NCBI GenBank assembly: GCA_937920335.1
Contig: CALGUT010000639.1
Span: 1 to 31,521, forward strand
DNA from: an uncultured Opitutales bacterium
GTDB taxonomy: Bacteria; Verrucomicrobiota; Verrucomicrobiia; Opitutales; UBA2995
Direction: 5' to 3'
Length of the DNA stretch: 31,521 nucleotides
Shown: positions 16,594-24,862 of the stretch, piece by piece
Layout of the letters: each line of letters begins with the position of its first letter
Position numbering within the stretch: position 1 is the stretch's first letter
The notes under the pieces: generated by a model
Databases searched by the model: none
Seen by the model: only the letters and a program-made list of their open reading frames with translations
Told to the model about the DNA's origin: nothing
Program-made: the position numbers and the translations under genes

Positions 16594-17193
16594 ATGCTCT
16601 CAAAATCTACACTAAAGACGTTCTTGTTGTTTACCGCACTCTCGTTACCGGTTGCTGTTCTCCAGTCTGCTGAGCTGCCAGAAGTGCAACTCAAAAAGAC
16701 AATCGAGGCTGTTATCGAAGTTCTCTATAAGGTGGATGATTCTGAGAGTTTGGAAACGAAGCGGGCGGAAGTGCTTTCGGTGTTGGATCAGAGTTTTTCT
16801 TTTGATGTGATTATCAGACGGACCTTAGGAAGAAACTGGGAGAAGCTTTCGCCGGATCAGCAAAATCAGATTGTGACGCTGGCTACCGATTTGTTGATCC
16901 ATTCCTACACGCGTGAATTTACAGCCGGCAGGAAACCGACAGTGGCCTTTGAAAAACCGTTGGAGCTTTCGACCAACAAAATCGAGATCGCTTCAGTATT
17001 ATCGTTGGAAAACACTAATATTAACCTTACCTACCGATTGGCTAAGCTGGAATCTGGCTGGCAGGTGTATGACCTAATCGTCGAAGGCGTGAGTCTGGTC
17101 AGTAATTACCGAAAACAATTTGACGCTCATTTTCAGAAGAAAAATGGGGATGAGCTTATTGATCAACTCGAAGCGAAGCTAGACGCTCTCTGA
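16594..17193 (+). CDS. mlaC: Mla periplasmic phospholipid carrier MlaC
   Basis: A protein of about 199 residues of the MlaC/Ttg2D family, a soluble periplasmic shuttle that carries phospholipid between the MlaD ring and the outer-membrane MlaA complex. From the chosen ATG it begins with a signal peptide (MLSKSTLKTFLLFTALSLPV, cleavage probably near QSA-EL). Family features follow: SFDVIIRRTLGRNWEKLSPDQQ, then LIHSYTREFTAG, and GWQVYDLIVEGVSLVSNYRKQF near the C-terminus. An upstream TTG at 16528 would add 22 residues ahead of the signal and is not favoured. Its TGA overlaps the mlaA ATG (TGATG), supporting coupled translation. Confidence 0.93.
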   Translation: MLSKSTLKTFLLFTALSLPVAVLQSAELPEVQLKKTIEAVIEVLYKVDDSESLETKRAEVLSVLDQSFSFDVIIRRTLGRNWEKLSPDQQNQIVTLATDLLIHSYTREFTAGRKPTVAFEKPLELSTNKIEIASVLSLENTNINLTYRLAKLESGWQVYDLIVEGVSLVSNYRKQFDAHFQKKNGDELIDQLEAKLDAL

Positions 17194-17945
17194 TGACATC
17201 ACTACTGCTGAAACATCCTTTTTTTGTCGGAGCTGTAGTACTGTGGTTGTTGAACGAGTCGCTTGTAGGCCAAGATGATTTTTTGTCGGTGGAAGACCTT
17301 TTTGAAGACGACGATAGGGTCGCTGCTGAGACAATTGCAGATCCGATTGAGGGCTTCAATCGAGCGATGTTCGGCTTCAACGATTATGTCTACAAGAAGC
17401 TCTTGGCTCCGGTCTCCAAAGGGTATAGCGCGATAACTCCGGATCCCCTTGAGCGAGGATTCTCCAATTTCTTTGATAACATCAAATACCCGGTTCGGCT
17501 TACCGGCAACATACTCCAGGGCAAGGTTGAGGGGGCATTTCAAGAAACAGGCAAGTTTCTCGTGAATACAACGCTTGGAGTGGCTGGTTTTCACAAAGCT
17601 TCGAATGATTTTCCAAATCTAAATCCTCCGATTGAGGACATCGGGCAGGCCTTCGGTGCCTGGGGAATAGGTGAGGGGTTTTACATCGTTATCCCCTTTC
17701 TTGGACCTTCCAATGCACGTGACCTTGTCGGGCGGTTGGCTGATCGTATTCCGGATGTAACCAATACTCCATGGACGGTGTTGGACAGCTCGACTGATCG
17801 TATTTTGTTTTGGACCACGGATGTTTTGACCGATTCGCCGGCGCTCGTGTATCGGTATGAGTCGTTTACCCAGGCAGCGATCGATCCCTATGAAGCGATG
17901 AAGGACGGCTTCACTAAGTATCGTATACAGCAAATTCGCGAGTAG
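17193..17945 (+). CDS. mlaA: MlaA (VacJ) family protein without lipobox
   Basis: A 250-residue VacJ/MlaA homologue, the outer-membrane part of the Mla system that removes misplaced phospholipid from the outer leaflet. The family opening DPIEGFNRAMFGFND (about 50-64) is clear, followed by FFDNIKYP, then VNTTLGVAGF, and the region EDIGQAFGAWGIGEGFYIVIPFLGPS that builds the membrane-embedded ring. Classical MlaA is a lipoprotein. Here a hydrophobic N-terminal segment (about 9-25) is followed by an acidic stretch, and there is no cysteine anywhere in the protein, so it cannot be lipid-anchored in the usual way. It overlaps mlaC by one base and is the last gene of the operon. Confidence 0.92.
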   Translation: MTSLLLKHPFFVGAVVLWLLNESLVGQDDFLSVEDLFEDDDRVAAETIADPIEGFNRAMFGFNDYVYKKLLAPVSKGYSAITPDPLERGFSNFFDNIKYPVRLTGNILQGKVEGAFQETGKFLVNTTLGVAGFHKASNDFPNLNPPIEDIGQAFGAWGIGEGFYIVIPFLGPSNARDLVGRLADRIPDVTNTPWTVLDSSTDRILFWTTDVLTDSPALVYRYESFTQAAIDPYEAMKDGFTKYRIQQIRE

Positions 17946-18053
17946 GCCTGCTTCTGTCGTCTGCGTCATTCACCTCATCCTGTATAGGAGTCTAGACAAA
18001 GGATTAAGGCGAATTCGAAGACCAGAGTTTCATTCTCGTTGCTTGTTGCCAAA

Positions 18054-19478
18054 TCAATCGACGTAGCGGAGCTGCAAGGTATCAATCACGCGACCATGTG
18101 CGAGTGCGTTCGTTATGACGACAAGTGTTTGTCCCTTTTTTACCCATCCTCGTTCGAGCAAACGGTCGAACGCATCCTTGATCGTTTGTTCTGGATCGGC
18201 GTCGAAATCCATCATGAAGGGTTCGATACCCCAGAGTGTGACCAGATGCCTTAAGATATTTCTGCGATCGGTGAAGGCGTAAACTGGAACCTGACACCGT
18301 AAAGACGATAGAATTTCTCCGAGCCGGCCCGTACGTGTGAATACGAGTATCGGTGTATCCCCCAATTCTTCAGCAAGAATTTTTGCGGATCGCAGCATCA
18401 TCGTCTTCGGGCCCTTGAGGACACGGCCCTCCGCGAAACCAGCTCCGCCAGACGCCTCGATTCTCAGCGCGATCCGGTTAAACACTTTAACGCACTCCAG
18501 CGGAAATTTTCCGATCGTTGTCTCACCGGAGAGCATGATGCAATCGGCCTGCTCGTAGACGGCGTTGGAAATGTCGGTGACTTCAGCACGGGTCGGAACG
18601 GGGTTTTCGATCATCGATTCCAGCATGTGGGTGGCGACTATAACACCTTTACCCATGCGGAGACACTGTTTGACCGCTCTACGCTGGATGATGGGGAGTT
18701 CCTCGTAGGGGCACTCGATCCCCAGATCCCCTCGGGCGACCATCAGGCTATCGGCTGCCTGAATGATTTCATCCAAATTCGTTATAGCCGACTGGTCTTC
18801 GATTTTGGCTACGATCTTACCCGTTGCTCCGATGCTCACCATATACTCGCGCAGAATATCGATATCGGTGGCCTCCCGAACAAATGATAATGCGTACTGG
18901 TCGACGCCGGCTTCCATACCAACTTTTATGTCTCCCCGGTCTTTTTCAGTGATCGCAGGTAGGTTGATTTTTACACCCGGAAGATTGATGTGGCGACGAC
19001 TGCCAAGTTCACCACCTACGACTACCATACACTCGATACGCGATTCGGTTTTGCGGAGAACTTCAAAGTTTAGCAGGCCGTTATCTACCTGAATCATGTT
19101 TCCCACAGGTATGTCGTCAATGAGCGACGGATAGTTAACGCCGAGTATTACATGCCCAGCTTCATCACGGCTAAACGCATTGGCTTCTGTTGAGAGGTCG
19201 ACGCGATCTCCTTGGGTCAAGTGAATCGGTTCATCCATGGGGCAGGTCCGGATCTCCGGGCCTTTGACGTCCATCATCACGGATATTTCCCGCCCCAATT
19301 TCTTACTGATAGCGCGGATACGTTGAATAGTCGATTTGGTCCATTCGTGATTCGCATGAGCCATATTGATCCGGCATACATCCACACCTTCAGTGATGAG
19401 CTTTTCGAGCATTTCATCGCTTTCCGAGGCAGGGCCGATGGTGAAAATGATTTTTGTGTGCCGATACCGTCTGTTCAT
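18054..19478 (-). CDS. pyk: Pyruvate kinase
   Basis: A 474-residue cytoplasmic enzyme that transfers phosphate from phosphoenolpyruvate to ADP in the last step of glycolysis. It begins RRYRHTKIIFTIGPAS, followed by VCRINMAHANHEW, the B-domain entry MMDVKGPEIRT, and the active-site block KIEDQSAITNLDEII, LMVARGDLGIE and HMLESMIENPVPTRAEVTDI. The C-terminal domain ends in a short tail, with no PEP-utiliser extension. The frame extends six codons to a TTG at 19496, but the ATG at 19478 is the better start. It converges with mlaA, with about 110 bases between and no obvious terminator. It lies downstream of the MBL gene on the same strand, but the gap of 160 bases suggests its own promoter. Confidence 0.97.
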   Translation of the reverse strand: MNRRYRHTKIIFTIGPASESDEMLEKLITEGVDVCRINMAHANHEWTKSTIQRIRAISKKLGREISVMMDVKGPEIRTCPMDEPIHLTQGDRVDLSTEANAFSRDEAGHVILGVNYPSLIDDIPVGNMIQVDNGLLNFEVLRKTESRIECMVVVGGELGSRRHINLPGVKINLPAITEKDRGDIKVGMEAGVDQYALSFVREATDIDILREYMVSIGATGKIVAKIEDQSAITNLDEIIQAADSLMVARGDLGIECPYEELPIIQRRAVKQCLRMGKGVIVATHMLESMIENPVPTRAEVTDISNAVYEQADCIMLSGETTIGKFPLECVKVFNRIALRIEASGGAGFAEGRVLKGPKTMMLRSAKILAEELGDTPILVFTRTGRLGEILSSLRCQVPVYAFTDRRNILRHLVTLWGIEPFMMDFDADPEQTIKDAFDRLLERGWVKKGQTLVVITNALAHGRVIDTLQLRYVD

Positions 19479-19638
19479 GGAAGTGCGTTGTTTCAAAATT
19501 TAATTAGAAATAGGATTAGGAGGCTGGGATGTAGTGGTGCAGCGACAATTGTCGGATTTTATGACAATAATGTAAGCAGACGGCATTCCTATTGCGATTC
19601 CAAATGCGTCGTCCGGCTTGTTCACCGCCTTAGCAATT

Positions 19639-20436
19639 CTATATTTCGAATGACGGCAGTGTCTCTCCAGGTGGAACGACGGTTATATCGTAGCTCCTAC
19701 GGTGGTTTTTCCCATTGGTTACGGTGGCCGCGACTTTTTCCACCGAGTTACAGTCCTTACTCAAGTGAGCAAGGTAGACTTTTTTCCACCAAGGTTCTTC
19801 CATGGAGTCGAGAAGCTCCTTCGCGGCCCGGTTCGATAAATGCCCGTGGCGACCGATGATGCGTTGCTTGACTGACCAGGGGCGTTTGGTGTCTTCGTTC
19901 AGCATATCCGCGTCATGATTGGCTTCAAGTACCAGCACATCGACATGGCGTATGCGTTCCCGCACCAGCTCAGAAACATATCCCAAGTCAGTCGCCCAGG
20001 CTAGACTCCGGTAAGGTGTGAACAAATCCCCATTCCCATTTTTAAAAACAAAGCCAACTGGATCGTAGGCATCATGTGGAATCGAGAAACTAGTCACCTC
20101 CAAGTCCCTGAACTCGAAGGTCGTACCGGTTTCAAACAGTTTCCAGGTGGGCCGTTTGGTGAGCTTGGATTGCACCGCTTTGGCAGTCTCGCGATTCGCG
20201 TAGAACTCCAGGTGCTGAAACTTGCTAAGTCCGCGTATGCCGGACGCATGATCGGAGTGTTCGTGGGTGATAAATACCGCATCGATCTGTTCAATCGACT
20301 CGCCGACTGACTGGAGAAGTTTGCACAATTGCTTCCCCGAATAACCCGCGTCAATTAGCACCTTGCAGTGCTCGGTCACAAGCAAGCTGCAGTTTCCTGA
20401 ACTGCTGCTTCCAAGGATCGTGAAACGCATCGACAT
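19639..20436 (-). CDS. MBL-fold metallohydrolase, YycJ/WalJ type
   Basis: A 265-residue metallo-beta-lactamase-fold hydrolase. It starts with RFTILGSSSSGNCSLL, the hallmark of the YycJ/WalJ group. The metal-binding motif is THEHSDH (57-63), with His58, His60, Asp62 and His63. Later conserved positions include IPHDAYDPVGF, LEANHD, GRHGHLSN and LAHLSKDCN. Bacillus YycJ has been reported as a 5'-3' DNA exonuclease linked to repair and cell-wall regulation, while homologues in other phyla are uncharacterised, so nuclease activity is plausible but inferred. The first ATG (20436) and one two codons inside are both possible starts. No walK/walR-like kinase genes are nearby. Confidence 0.9.
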   Translation of the reverse strand: MSMRFTILGSSSSGNCSLLVTEHCKVLIDAGYSGKQLCKLLQSVGESIEQIDAVFITHEHSDHASGIRGLSKFQHLEFYANRETAKAVQSKLTKRPTWKLFETGTTFEFRDLEVTSFSIPHDAYDPVGFVFKNGNGDLFTPYRSLAWATDLGYVSELVRERIRHVDVLVLEANHDADMLNEDTKRPWSVKQRIIGRHGHLSNRAAKELLDSMEEPWWKKVYLAHLSKDCNSVEKVAATVTNGKNHRRSYDITVVPPGETLPSFEI

Positions 20437-20533
20437 GAAAAGTGATACAGGGAGATGAGATGATGTGGTTCAAGTGTATTTGGAGTATGGAGAAGAATAA
20501 GTTGTCAGTCTCCGTGTTCGGCTCAGAGAGCAT

Positions 20534-20555
20534 CTGTTTTGTTCTTACAAAACAG
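20534..20555. promoter_or_regulatory. Perfect 9-4-9 inverted repeat
   Basis: CTGTTTTGT, TCTT, ACAAAACAG: a perfect 9-bp stem with a 4-base loop, between the end of the allophanate hydrolase gene and the start of the MBL gene, both on the minus strand. It could be a hairpin at the end of the upstream transcript (80 bases past the stop) or an operator about 100 bases before the MBL start. No T tract follows on the minus strand. Confidence 0.4.
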
Positions 20556-20634
20556 GTTGTATTCGCAGACTTCTCACTTGGAAATTCACGAATCCCTTCC
20601 TGATTGTGAGGAATATTAGACCGATCTTTCCTCT

Positions 20635-22365
20635 TCAAGTGTGTGGGGCTATAAAATGCCTCCAGCCGCCTGTATCGCTAATGTCTTTGGCGATTCCAGT
20701 CGCTACTTTCTCACACAGAAACCCATGGCATTTTCTACCGTCTGAAAGTTCGACTTCTCCGAGGCCGAGGGGCTGGCGGATTTTTGAAAGGAAGGTGCCG
20801 ATTTTGTCCGATGGAAACAGCCATTCTTCGCCTTCGATGGCATAGCCGTCTTGTTCGACGCGGATGAGGCCTGGGCGTTCGGGGGCGGGTTCGGGAAGGT
20901 GGAACATCTGGTATTTGGATGCGGTTTTGACCGTGGCTACAAATTGGGCGCCGAGCTCGGTGACTTGCCAGTTAAGAGCCAAGCCTTCCATGTGTGCTCC
21001 AAAGAGAATGAGAGAGAGTCCGTCATCTATGATGGAATTGGTTTGTGGCCCTGTGCTTGCAAATTGGATCAATGCTCTGTCGTTGTCTCTGGGGGCGAAC
21101 CAGGTGATTCCGAAAGGGAGTCCGCTTTCGGTCTCACCAGCGGGAGCAGCCAGTGCGCAGAGGTCGAGCAGGTTCATGTAGTTGGTGTAGTAGCCGAGCT
21201 GTGAATTTGGGCCGATTGGATCGGCTTCCAGCTCAGCGAGAGTGGGAAAGCCGCCAGCAGTGGGCGTAACGATGGCATCAATGCCGTCCCAAGCGGCCTC
21301 AGATTGGCGTTTGAGGTCGGCAAGTTTGTAGGTGGCCGCAAAGGCGTCGCGGGCACTGTGATGTTCGCCGCCACTGATAATCTTGTAGGTGGCAGGGAAA
21401 AAGCTATCGGGGTGAGATTTCAGAAACGACTCTACCGCTGTGTAACGCTCGGAAACCCAAGGGCCTTCATAGAGAAGGAGGGCGGCATCGCAAAACGGCT
21501 TGAAGTCGATTTCCACGATCTTCCAACCTTTGGCTTTGAGATTCTCCAGTTCCTTCAACCAAGCAGCCTCGTAGCCCGCATCTCCAAAGAACAGCAAGTC
21601 TTCTTGCTTGGGTATGCCCAGTGTTCCTGTGTTGGCCGCAGGCAGGTCGATGGTGGGTAGCGAGTAGGCATCTTCACTGTCGTAGCTCTCTGCGACGGAG
21701 AGGGTCAGTGCGCTGTCCGCGGCGTTGAGCGCGAAGATGGAAATACAATCGAGGGTGCGGCAGGCGGGTACGAGTCCAGTGGAGCTTAATCGCCCTTTGC
21801 TGGGTTTGACGCCCCAGAGTTTATTGAACGCTGCGGGCACACGGCCAGAGCCGGCGGTATCGGTGCCCAATGAAAAGCTGACGAGACCTTCGCTCATAGC
21901 AACGGCCGATCCACCACTAGAGCCACCGGGTACACGATCAGGTGCGTAGGGATTGACCGGCACGCCGTAGGGAGTACGGACGCCGACGAGACCGGTGGCA
22001 AATTGATCGAGATTGGTTTTCCCGATTGGAATAGCTCCAGCCTGTATCAGATTCTCAACGACAGTTGCTGATCTTTCTGGGATAAATGAATAATCCGGGC
22101 ACGCTGCTGTGGTTGGTATACCCTGCAGGTCGATATTGTCCTTGATGGCAAACGGGATTCCATAGAGAGGCAGATCCACTGGAGACTTTCCTTCAAGGTT
22201 TTTCAGGTATGGGGTTAGCTCTTCCTTGGTCAGGAGGTGGATCCAGATATGGGGATTTTCTGCCTGAGTATTGCGGTTAAGGATGTCATCGACCAGCGCT
22301 TCAGGAGTCAGTTCGCCTGAGCTGTATTGAGTGTGCAGTAGATTAATCGAAAGAGAGTGATCCAT
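20635..22365 (-). CDS. atzF: Allophanate hydrolase
   Basis: A 576-residue amidase-signature enzyme that hydrolyses allophanate to ammonium and carbon dioxide, the second step of ATP-dependent urea breakdown and the last step of s-triazine degradation. The catalytic triad is visible: Lys75 in GIPFAIKDNID, cis-Ser150 in GGSSGGSA and nucleophile Ser173 in GTDTAGSGR. The C-terminal domain (about 450-576, from FGAHMEGLALNWQ) is specific to allophanate hydrolases and separates it from GatA-type amidases. No urea carboxylase, urea transporter or triazine gene is in the window, so its partner must be remote or it acts on allophanate from another route. It lies 78 bases after the SLC12-like transporter gene, behind two small hairpins. 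Confidence 0.92.
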   Translation of the reverse strand: MDHSLSINLLHTQYSSGELTPEALVDDILNRNTQAENPHIWIHLLTKEELTPYLKNLEGKSPVDLPLYGIPFAIKDNIDLQGIPTTAACPDYSFIPERSATVVENLIQAGAIPIGKTNLDQFATGLVGVRTPYGVPVNPYAPDRVPGGSSGGSAVAMSEGLVSFSLGTDTAGSGRVPAAFNKLWGVKPSKGRLSSTGLVPACRTLDCISIFALNAADSALTLSVAESYDSEDAYSLPTIDLPAANTGTLGIPKQEDLLFFGDAGYEAAWLKELENLKAKGWKIVEIDFKPFCDAALLLYEGPWVSERYTAVESFLKSHPDSFFPATYKIISGGEHHSARDAFAATYKLADLKRQSEAAWDGIDAIVTPTAGGFPTLAELEADPIGPNSQLGYYTNYMNLLDLCALAAPAGETESGLPFGITWFAPRDNDRALIQFASTGPQTNSIIDDGLSLILFGAHMEGLALNWQVTELGAQFVATVKTASKYQMFHLPEPAPERPGLIRVEQDGYAIEGEEWLFPSDKIGTFLSKIRQPLGLGEVELSDGRKCHGFLCEKVATGIAKDISDTGGWRHFIAPHT

Positions 22366-22408
22366 GGGAGTCGAAAAGCGGGAATCGTGCCGGAGTTTAA
22401 TGGTTGAG

Positions 22409-22439
22409 CAAGAAACTCTTGTTTGAAGAGAACCTCTTC
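22409..22439 (-). terminator. Two tandem small hairpins between transporter and allophanate hydrolase
   Basis: Two perfect inverted repeats stand side by side: CAAGA-AAC-TCTTG at 22409-22421 and GAAGAG-AAC-CTCTTC at 22425-22439. Both have the same three-base loop, and they start five bases past the transporter stop. Neither has a T tract, so this may be a weak terminator or a processing/stabilising element that sets relative expression of the two genes. Confidence 0.4.
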
Positions 22440-22443
22440 GACG

Positions 22444-24651
22444 TTACTTCAGTGTCAATTCCTGCCAGTTCTTGATGAAGAAGATATGACCGTTCAGCGC
22501 CTTCATAAAGTTTTCATAATCCTGGAGTGGATTCTCGTCTTCGGCCAGTGCCTGTAGATTGAACCCTACGAAGGTAACCCGGGAATTATGGGATTCTCTG
22601 GCAATGACATCGAAGGGCGCGCCCTGTGCGAGAATCGGAACCGCCTCGCCGTTGATTCGCGCTTCTTTCAAATCGTTTTCGAGATTTTTACGGGCCTCCT
22701 CGATACCAGATTCTTTACGGACAATAACTAGTAATCGGATTTTGCAGGTTTTCCACTCGGGATTCGATTGGAGCAAATGCGCAAGGGTAAGCATCAATGT
22801 TCCGTTGATGCGCGCACCCCACCAGACGTCAATCGTCCGATCGAGTTCTGCTTCGGGCTTATCTGCTTCTACAAATAGCAGCAGGCTAGTCTGAAGTTGT
22901 AGGATCCTGTGAACCGTCCTCCGAAAGAGGGCATGTTTAATGGTATCCTCCGACCACCCCACCATGACCATGTTTGGAAGTAATGGGCCCACGCCACAGG
23001 TCTGAATGATTGCTGAAACTCCTTCCTCAAAATCAGGGGACGACATAACAATGGCTTCAGCTGACAGGTCGTTGTCGATGATAAATGTTTCTATCGATTC
23101 ACGGGCGGACTTTCGACGATGGATCGTTTTGGTCCAGTCGCCAGTCAGGATTTGAGCAAGGAAAAGAAAGCCGCGTTTGGATTCAAAGAGTGAGCCGAAC
23201 TCTACTAATTTGGTTCTTACACGGGGGTTGCCCGATAGAACGAGCAGGACGGGTCGCCAGTTGCGCACATGCTGACTGGATTTATAGAATTTCAGCAGTC
23301 CAAAGCGAACCAAGGAAAACCAGAATCCACTCCAGGTGTCGCCGAATGCGGTCTGATATTGTTTGGTAGTCAGGTAAACATACAAACCGAGCATGAGGAT
23401 GATTGCCGCGACGGTAGCCCAAGGGCTGAGCAGGAACATAACGACCAAACAGCCGAGTCCTCCTGCCATCGAGAATATCCAAGGGACTTTGAAAGTAGGT
23501 CTGAAACTGGGATTGGCCACCCAACGTTCGATTCCGGCGACGAGATTTACCATGCCATAGGTGGCAAGGAAAAACATGGATATGATTGGCGCAATGATGT
23601 TGAGGTCGCCGAGTAGAATACACCCTGCTGCGAGTGCCACAGAGAAGACGAGTGCAGTTCGCGGTTCGTTCTTGGGTCCCGAGTTCCTGGCGAGGATTCG
23701 CGGGAAAACACCGTCCAGCGCGAGGGCCTGCAGTGTTCTGGGGGCTCCCAATAGACTCGCTATCGCTGAACTTATCGTAGCCGCCCAGAGCCCCGCGTAA
23801 ATGAGCGGACCGAACAGCGCGATATCGTTCATGATAAGTGTGTTTTCCACCAAGTCTGCGCGGGGTGCGTTTTTCCCAAGCCAAAAGATCTGGGCGACGT
23901 AGACGAGGAAGGTTACGACGACAGCTCCGATTGTTCCAAGTGGAATACTTTTGGAGGGGTCCTTCAAGTCGCCGGACATGCTGGCACCAGCCATGACTCC
24001 AGTAACCGCGGGAAAGAAGATGGCAAAAACAGTCCAGAACTCGAAGCCGGGTTCGTAGTTGGCGGACCAGTTTTCTGAGATAAGGTTTGTGGGTCGGAAT
24101 CCCAGGAAAAATGAGAGTAGTGCCAGGACCAATACGATAAGAATCAGGTTCTGTGCTTTGACGGCGAGATCTGAGCTCGACCATGAAATCAAAAATATGA
24201 TCGCCAGTACGGTCATCGCAATCAGGCGACTATCGATATCAGGGAAGAAGGGGATCAGAGACTCGGTAAAACCGATTATGTAGAACGCCACGGATACCGC
24301 CTGGGCAAGGAAGAGGGGAACGCCGATGCTCCCGCCGACTTCCAATCCCAGACTTCGTGAGATCAGAAAGTAAGCGCCTCCGCCTCCCACCTTGGTGTTA
24401 GTTGCAATAGCTGAGAGAGAAAGAGAAGTGAGCAGCGTTATGCTATTCGCGAGAACGAGGATGATGAGAGTATTGTAAACTCCGGCCTGACCAACAACCC
24501 AACCGGTTCGCATGAATAGAATTACACCAAGAATTGTCAGGACATTGGGGACGAAGACTCCTGAAAAGGTACCGAACTTCCCGGACTGCTTTGAGCTGCC
24601 TTTAGAACCGGTTGCGTCTGGTAACGGTTTGGTACTGGTATTCGTTTTCAT
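22444..24651 (-). CDS. SLC12-like (cation-chloride cotransporter family) APC-superfamily transporter
   Basis: A 735-residue inner-membrane carrier. After a hydrophilic Ser/Lys-rich N-terminus the transport domain begins with KFGTFSGVFVPNVLTILGVILFMRTGWVVGQAG (about 25-57), the helix 1 pattern shared with SLC12 cotransporters, and has about twelve helices up to residue 430. GVMAGASMSGDLKDPSKSIPLGT (about 218-240) is another SLC12 hallmark. A cytoplasmic C-terminal domain of about 280 residues follows, including MVMVGWSED and a predicted alternating alpha/beta fold, as in eukaryotic CCC proteins. Prokaryotic members are little characterised; chloride with sodium/potassium, or amino acids, are possible cargoes. 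A possible small ORF ends one base before its ATG. Confidence 0.88.
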   Translation of the reverse strand: MKTNTSTKPLPDATGSKGSSKQSGKFGTFSGVFVPNVLTILGVILFMRTGWVVGQAGVYNTLIILVLANSITLLTSLSLSAIATNTKVGGGGAYFLISRSLGLEVGGSIGVPLFLAQAVSVAFYIIGFTESLIPFFPDIDSRLIAMTVLAIIFLISWSSSDLAVKAQNLILIVLVLALLSFFLGFRPTNLISENWSANYEPGFEFWTVFAIFFPAVTGVMAGASMSGDLKDPSKSIPLGTIGAVVVTFLVYVAQIFWLGKNAPRADLVENTLIMNDIALFGPLIYAGLWAATISSAIASLLGAPRTLQALALDGVFPRILARNSGPKNEPRTALVFSVALAAGCILLGDLNIIAPIISMFFLATYGMVNLVAGIERWVANPSFRPTFKVPWIFSMAGGLGCLVVMFLLSPWATVAAIILMLGLYVYLTTKQYQTAFGDTWSGFWFSLVRFGLLKFYKSSQHVRNWRPVLLVLSGNPRVRTKLVEFGSLFESKRGFLFLAQILTGDWTKTIHRRKSARESIETFIIDNDLSAEAIVMSSPDFEEGVSAIIQTCGVGPLLPNMVMVGWSEDTIKHALFRRTVHRILQLQTSLLLFVEADKPEAELDRTIDVWWGARINGTLMLTLAHLLQSNPEWKTCKIRLLVIVRKESGIEEARKNLENDLKEARINGEAVPILAQGAPFDVIARESHNSRVTFVGFNLQALAEDENPLQDYENFMKALNGHIFFIKNWQELTLK

Positions 24652-24652
24652 A

Positions 24653-24862
24653 TTATTGAACGGACATAGTCCTTTCGCCGTTCCCGCCTTCGGATCCGCT
24701 GCCGTCGTCTAAGCCCGGTATGCCAGTTCTAATGTCGTCATAAAGAATCTTGCGAGTACTCTCAGGTTTACTGACGCTCGGATTCGGAAAATGTCTTGGT
24801 TTTTGAGTCACACTTTTGAAGGCGGTTACCATGGTGACCTCATCGAAAATGCCAATAGGCAA
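24653..24862 (-). CDS. Possible small protein upstream of the SLC12-like gene
   Basis: A 69-codon open frame (inner ATG at Met11, 24832) whose TAA ends one base before the transporter ATG, so the two could be translationally coupled. The product is hydrophilic, without membrane segment or known motif; its middle reads KILYDDIRTGIPGLDDG and its end is Gly/Ser/Glu-rich. The composition is protein-like, but the frame is short and no ribosome binding site is obvious. It may equally be untranslated leader of the transporter mRNA. I do not recognise it. Confidence 0.35.
   Translation of the reverse strand: MPIGIFDEVTMVTAFKSVTQKPRHFPNPSVSKPESTRKILYDDIRTGIPGLDDGSGSEGGNGERTMSVQ

Noticed and set aside
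18627..19092. Plus-strand frames opposite pyruvate kinase
   Set aside because: They are antisense to a highly conserved gene and encode no known motif.
20534..20555. Palindrome CTGT...ACAG considered as a LexA box
   Set aside because: The spacing is 22 bases rather than 16, and the flanking genes are not SOS genes.
23282..24184. 300-codon open frame on the minus strand inside the SLC12-like gene
   Set aside because: It lies in another frame of a well-supported transporter gene and its product is Arg/His-rich without domains, as expected of a shadow frame.
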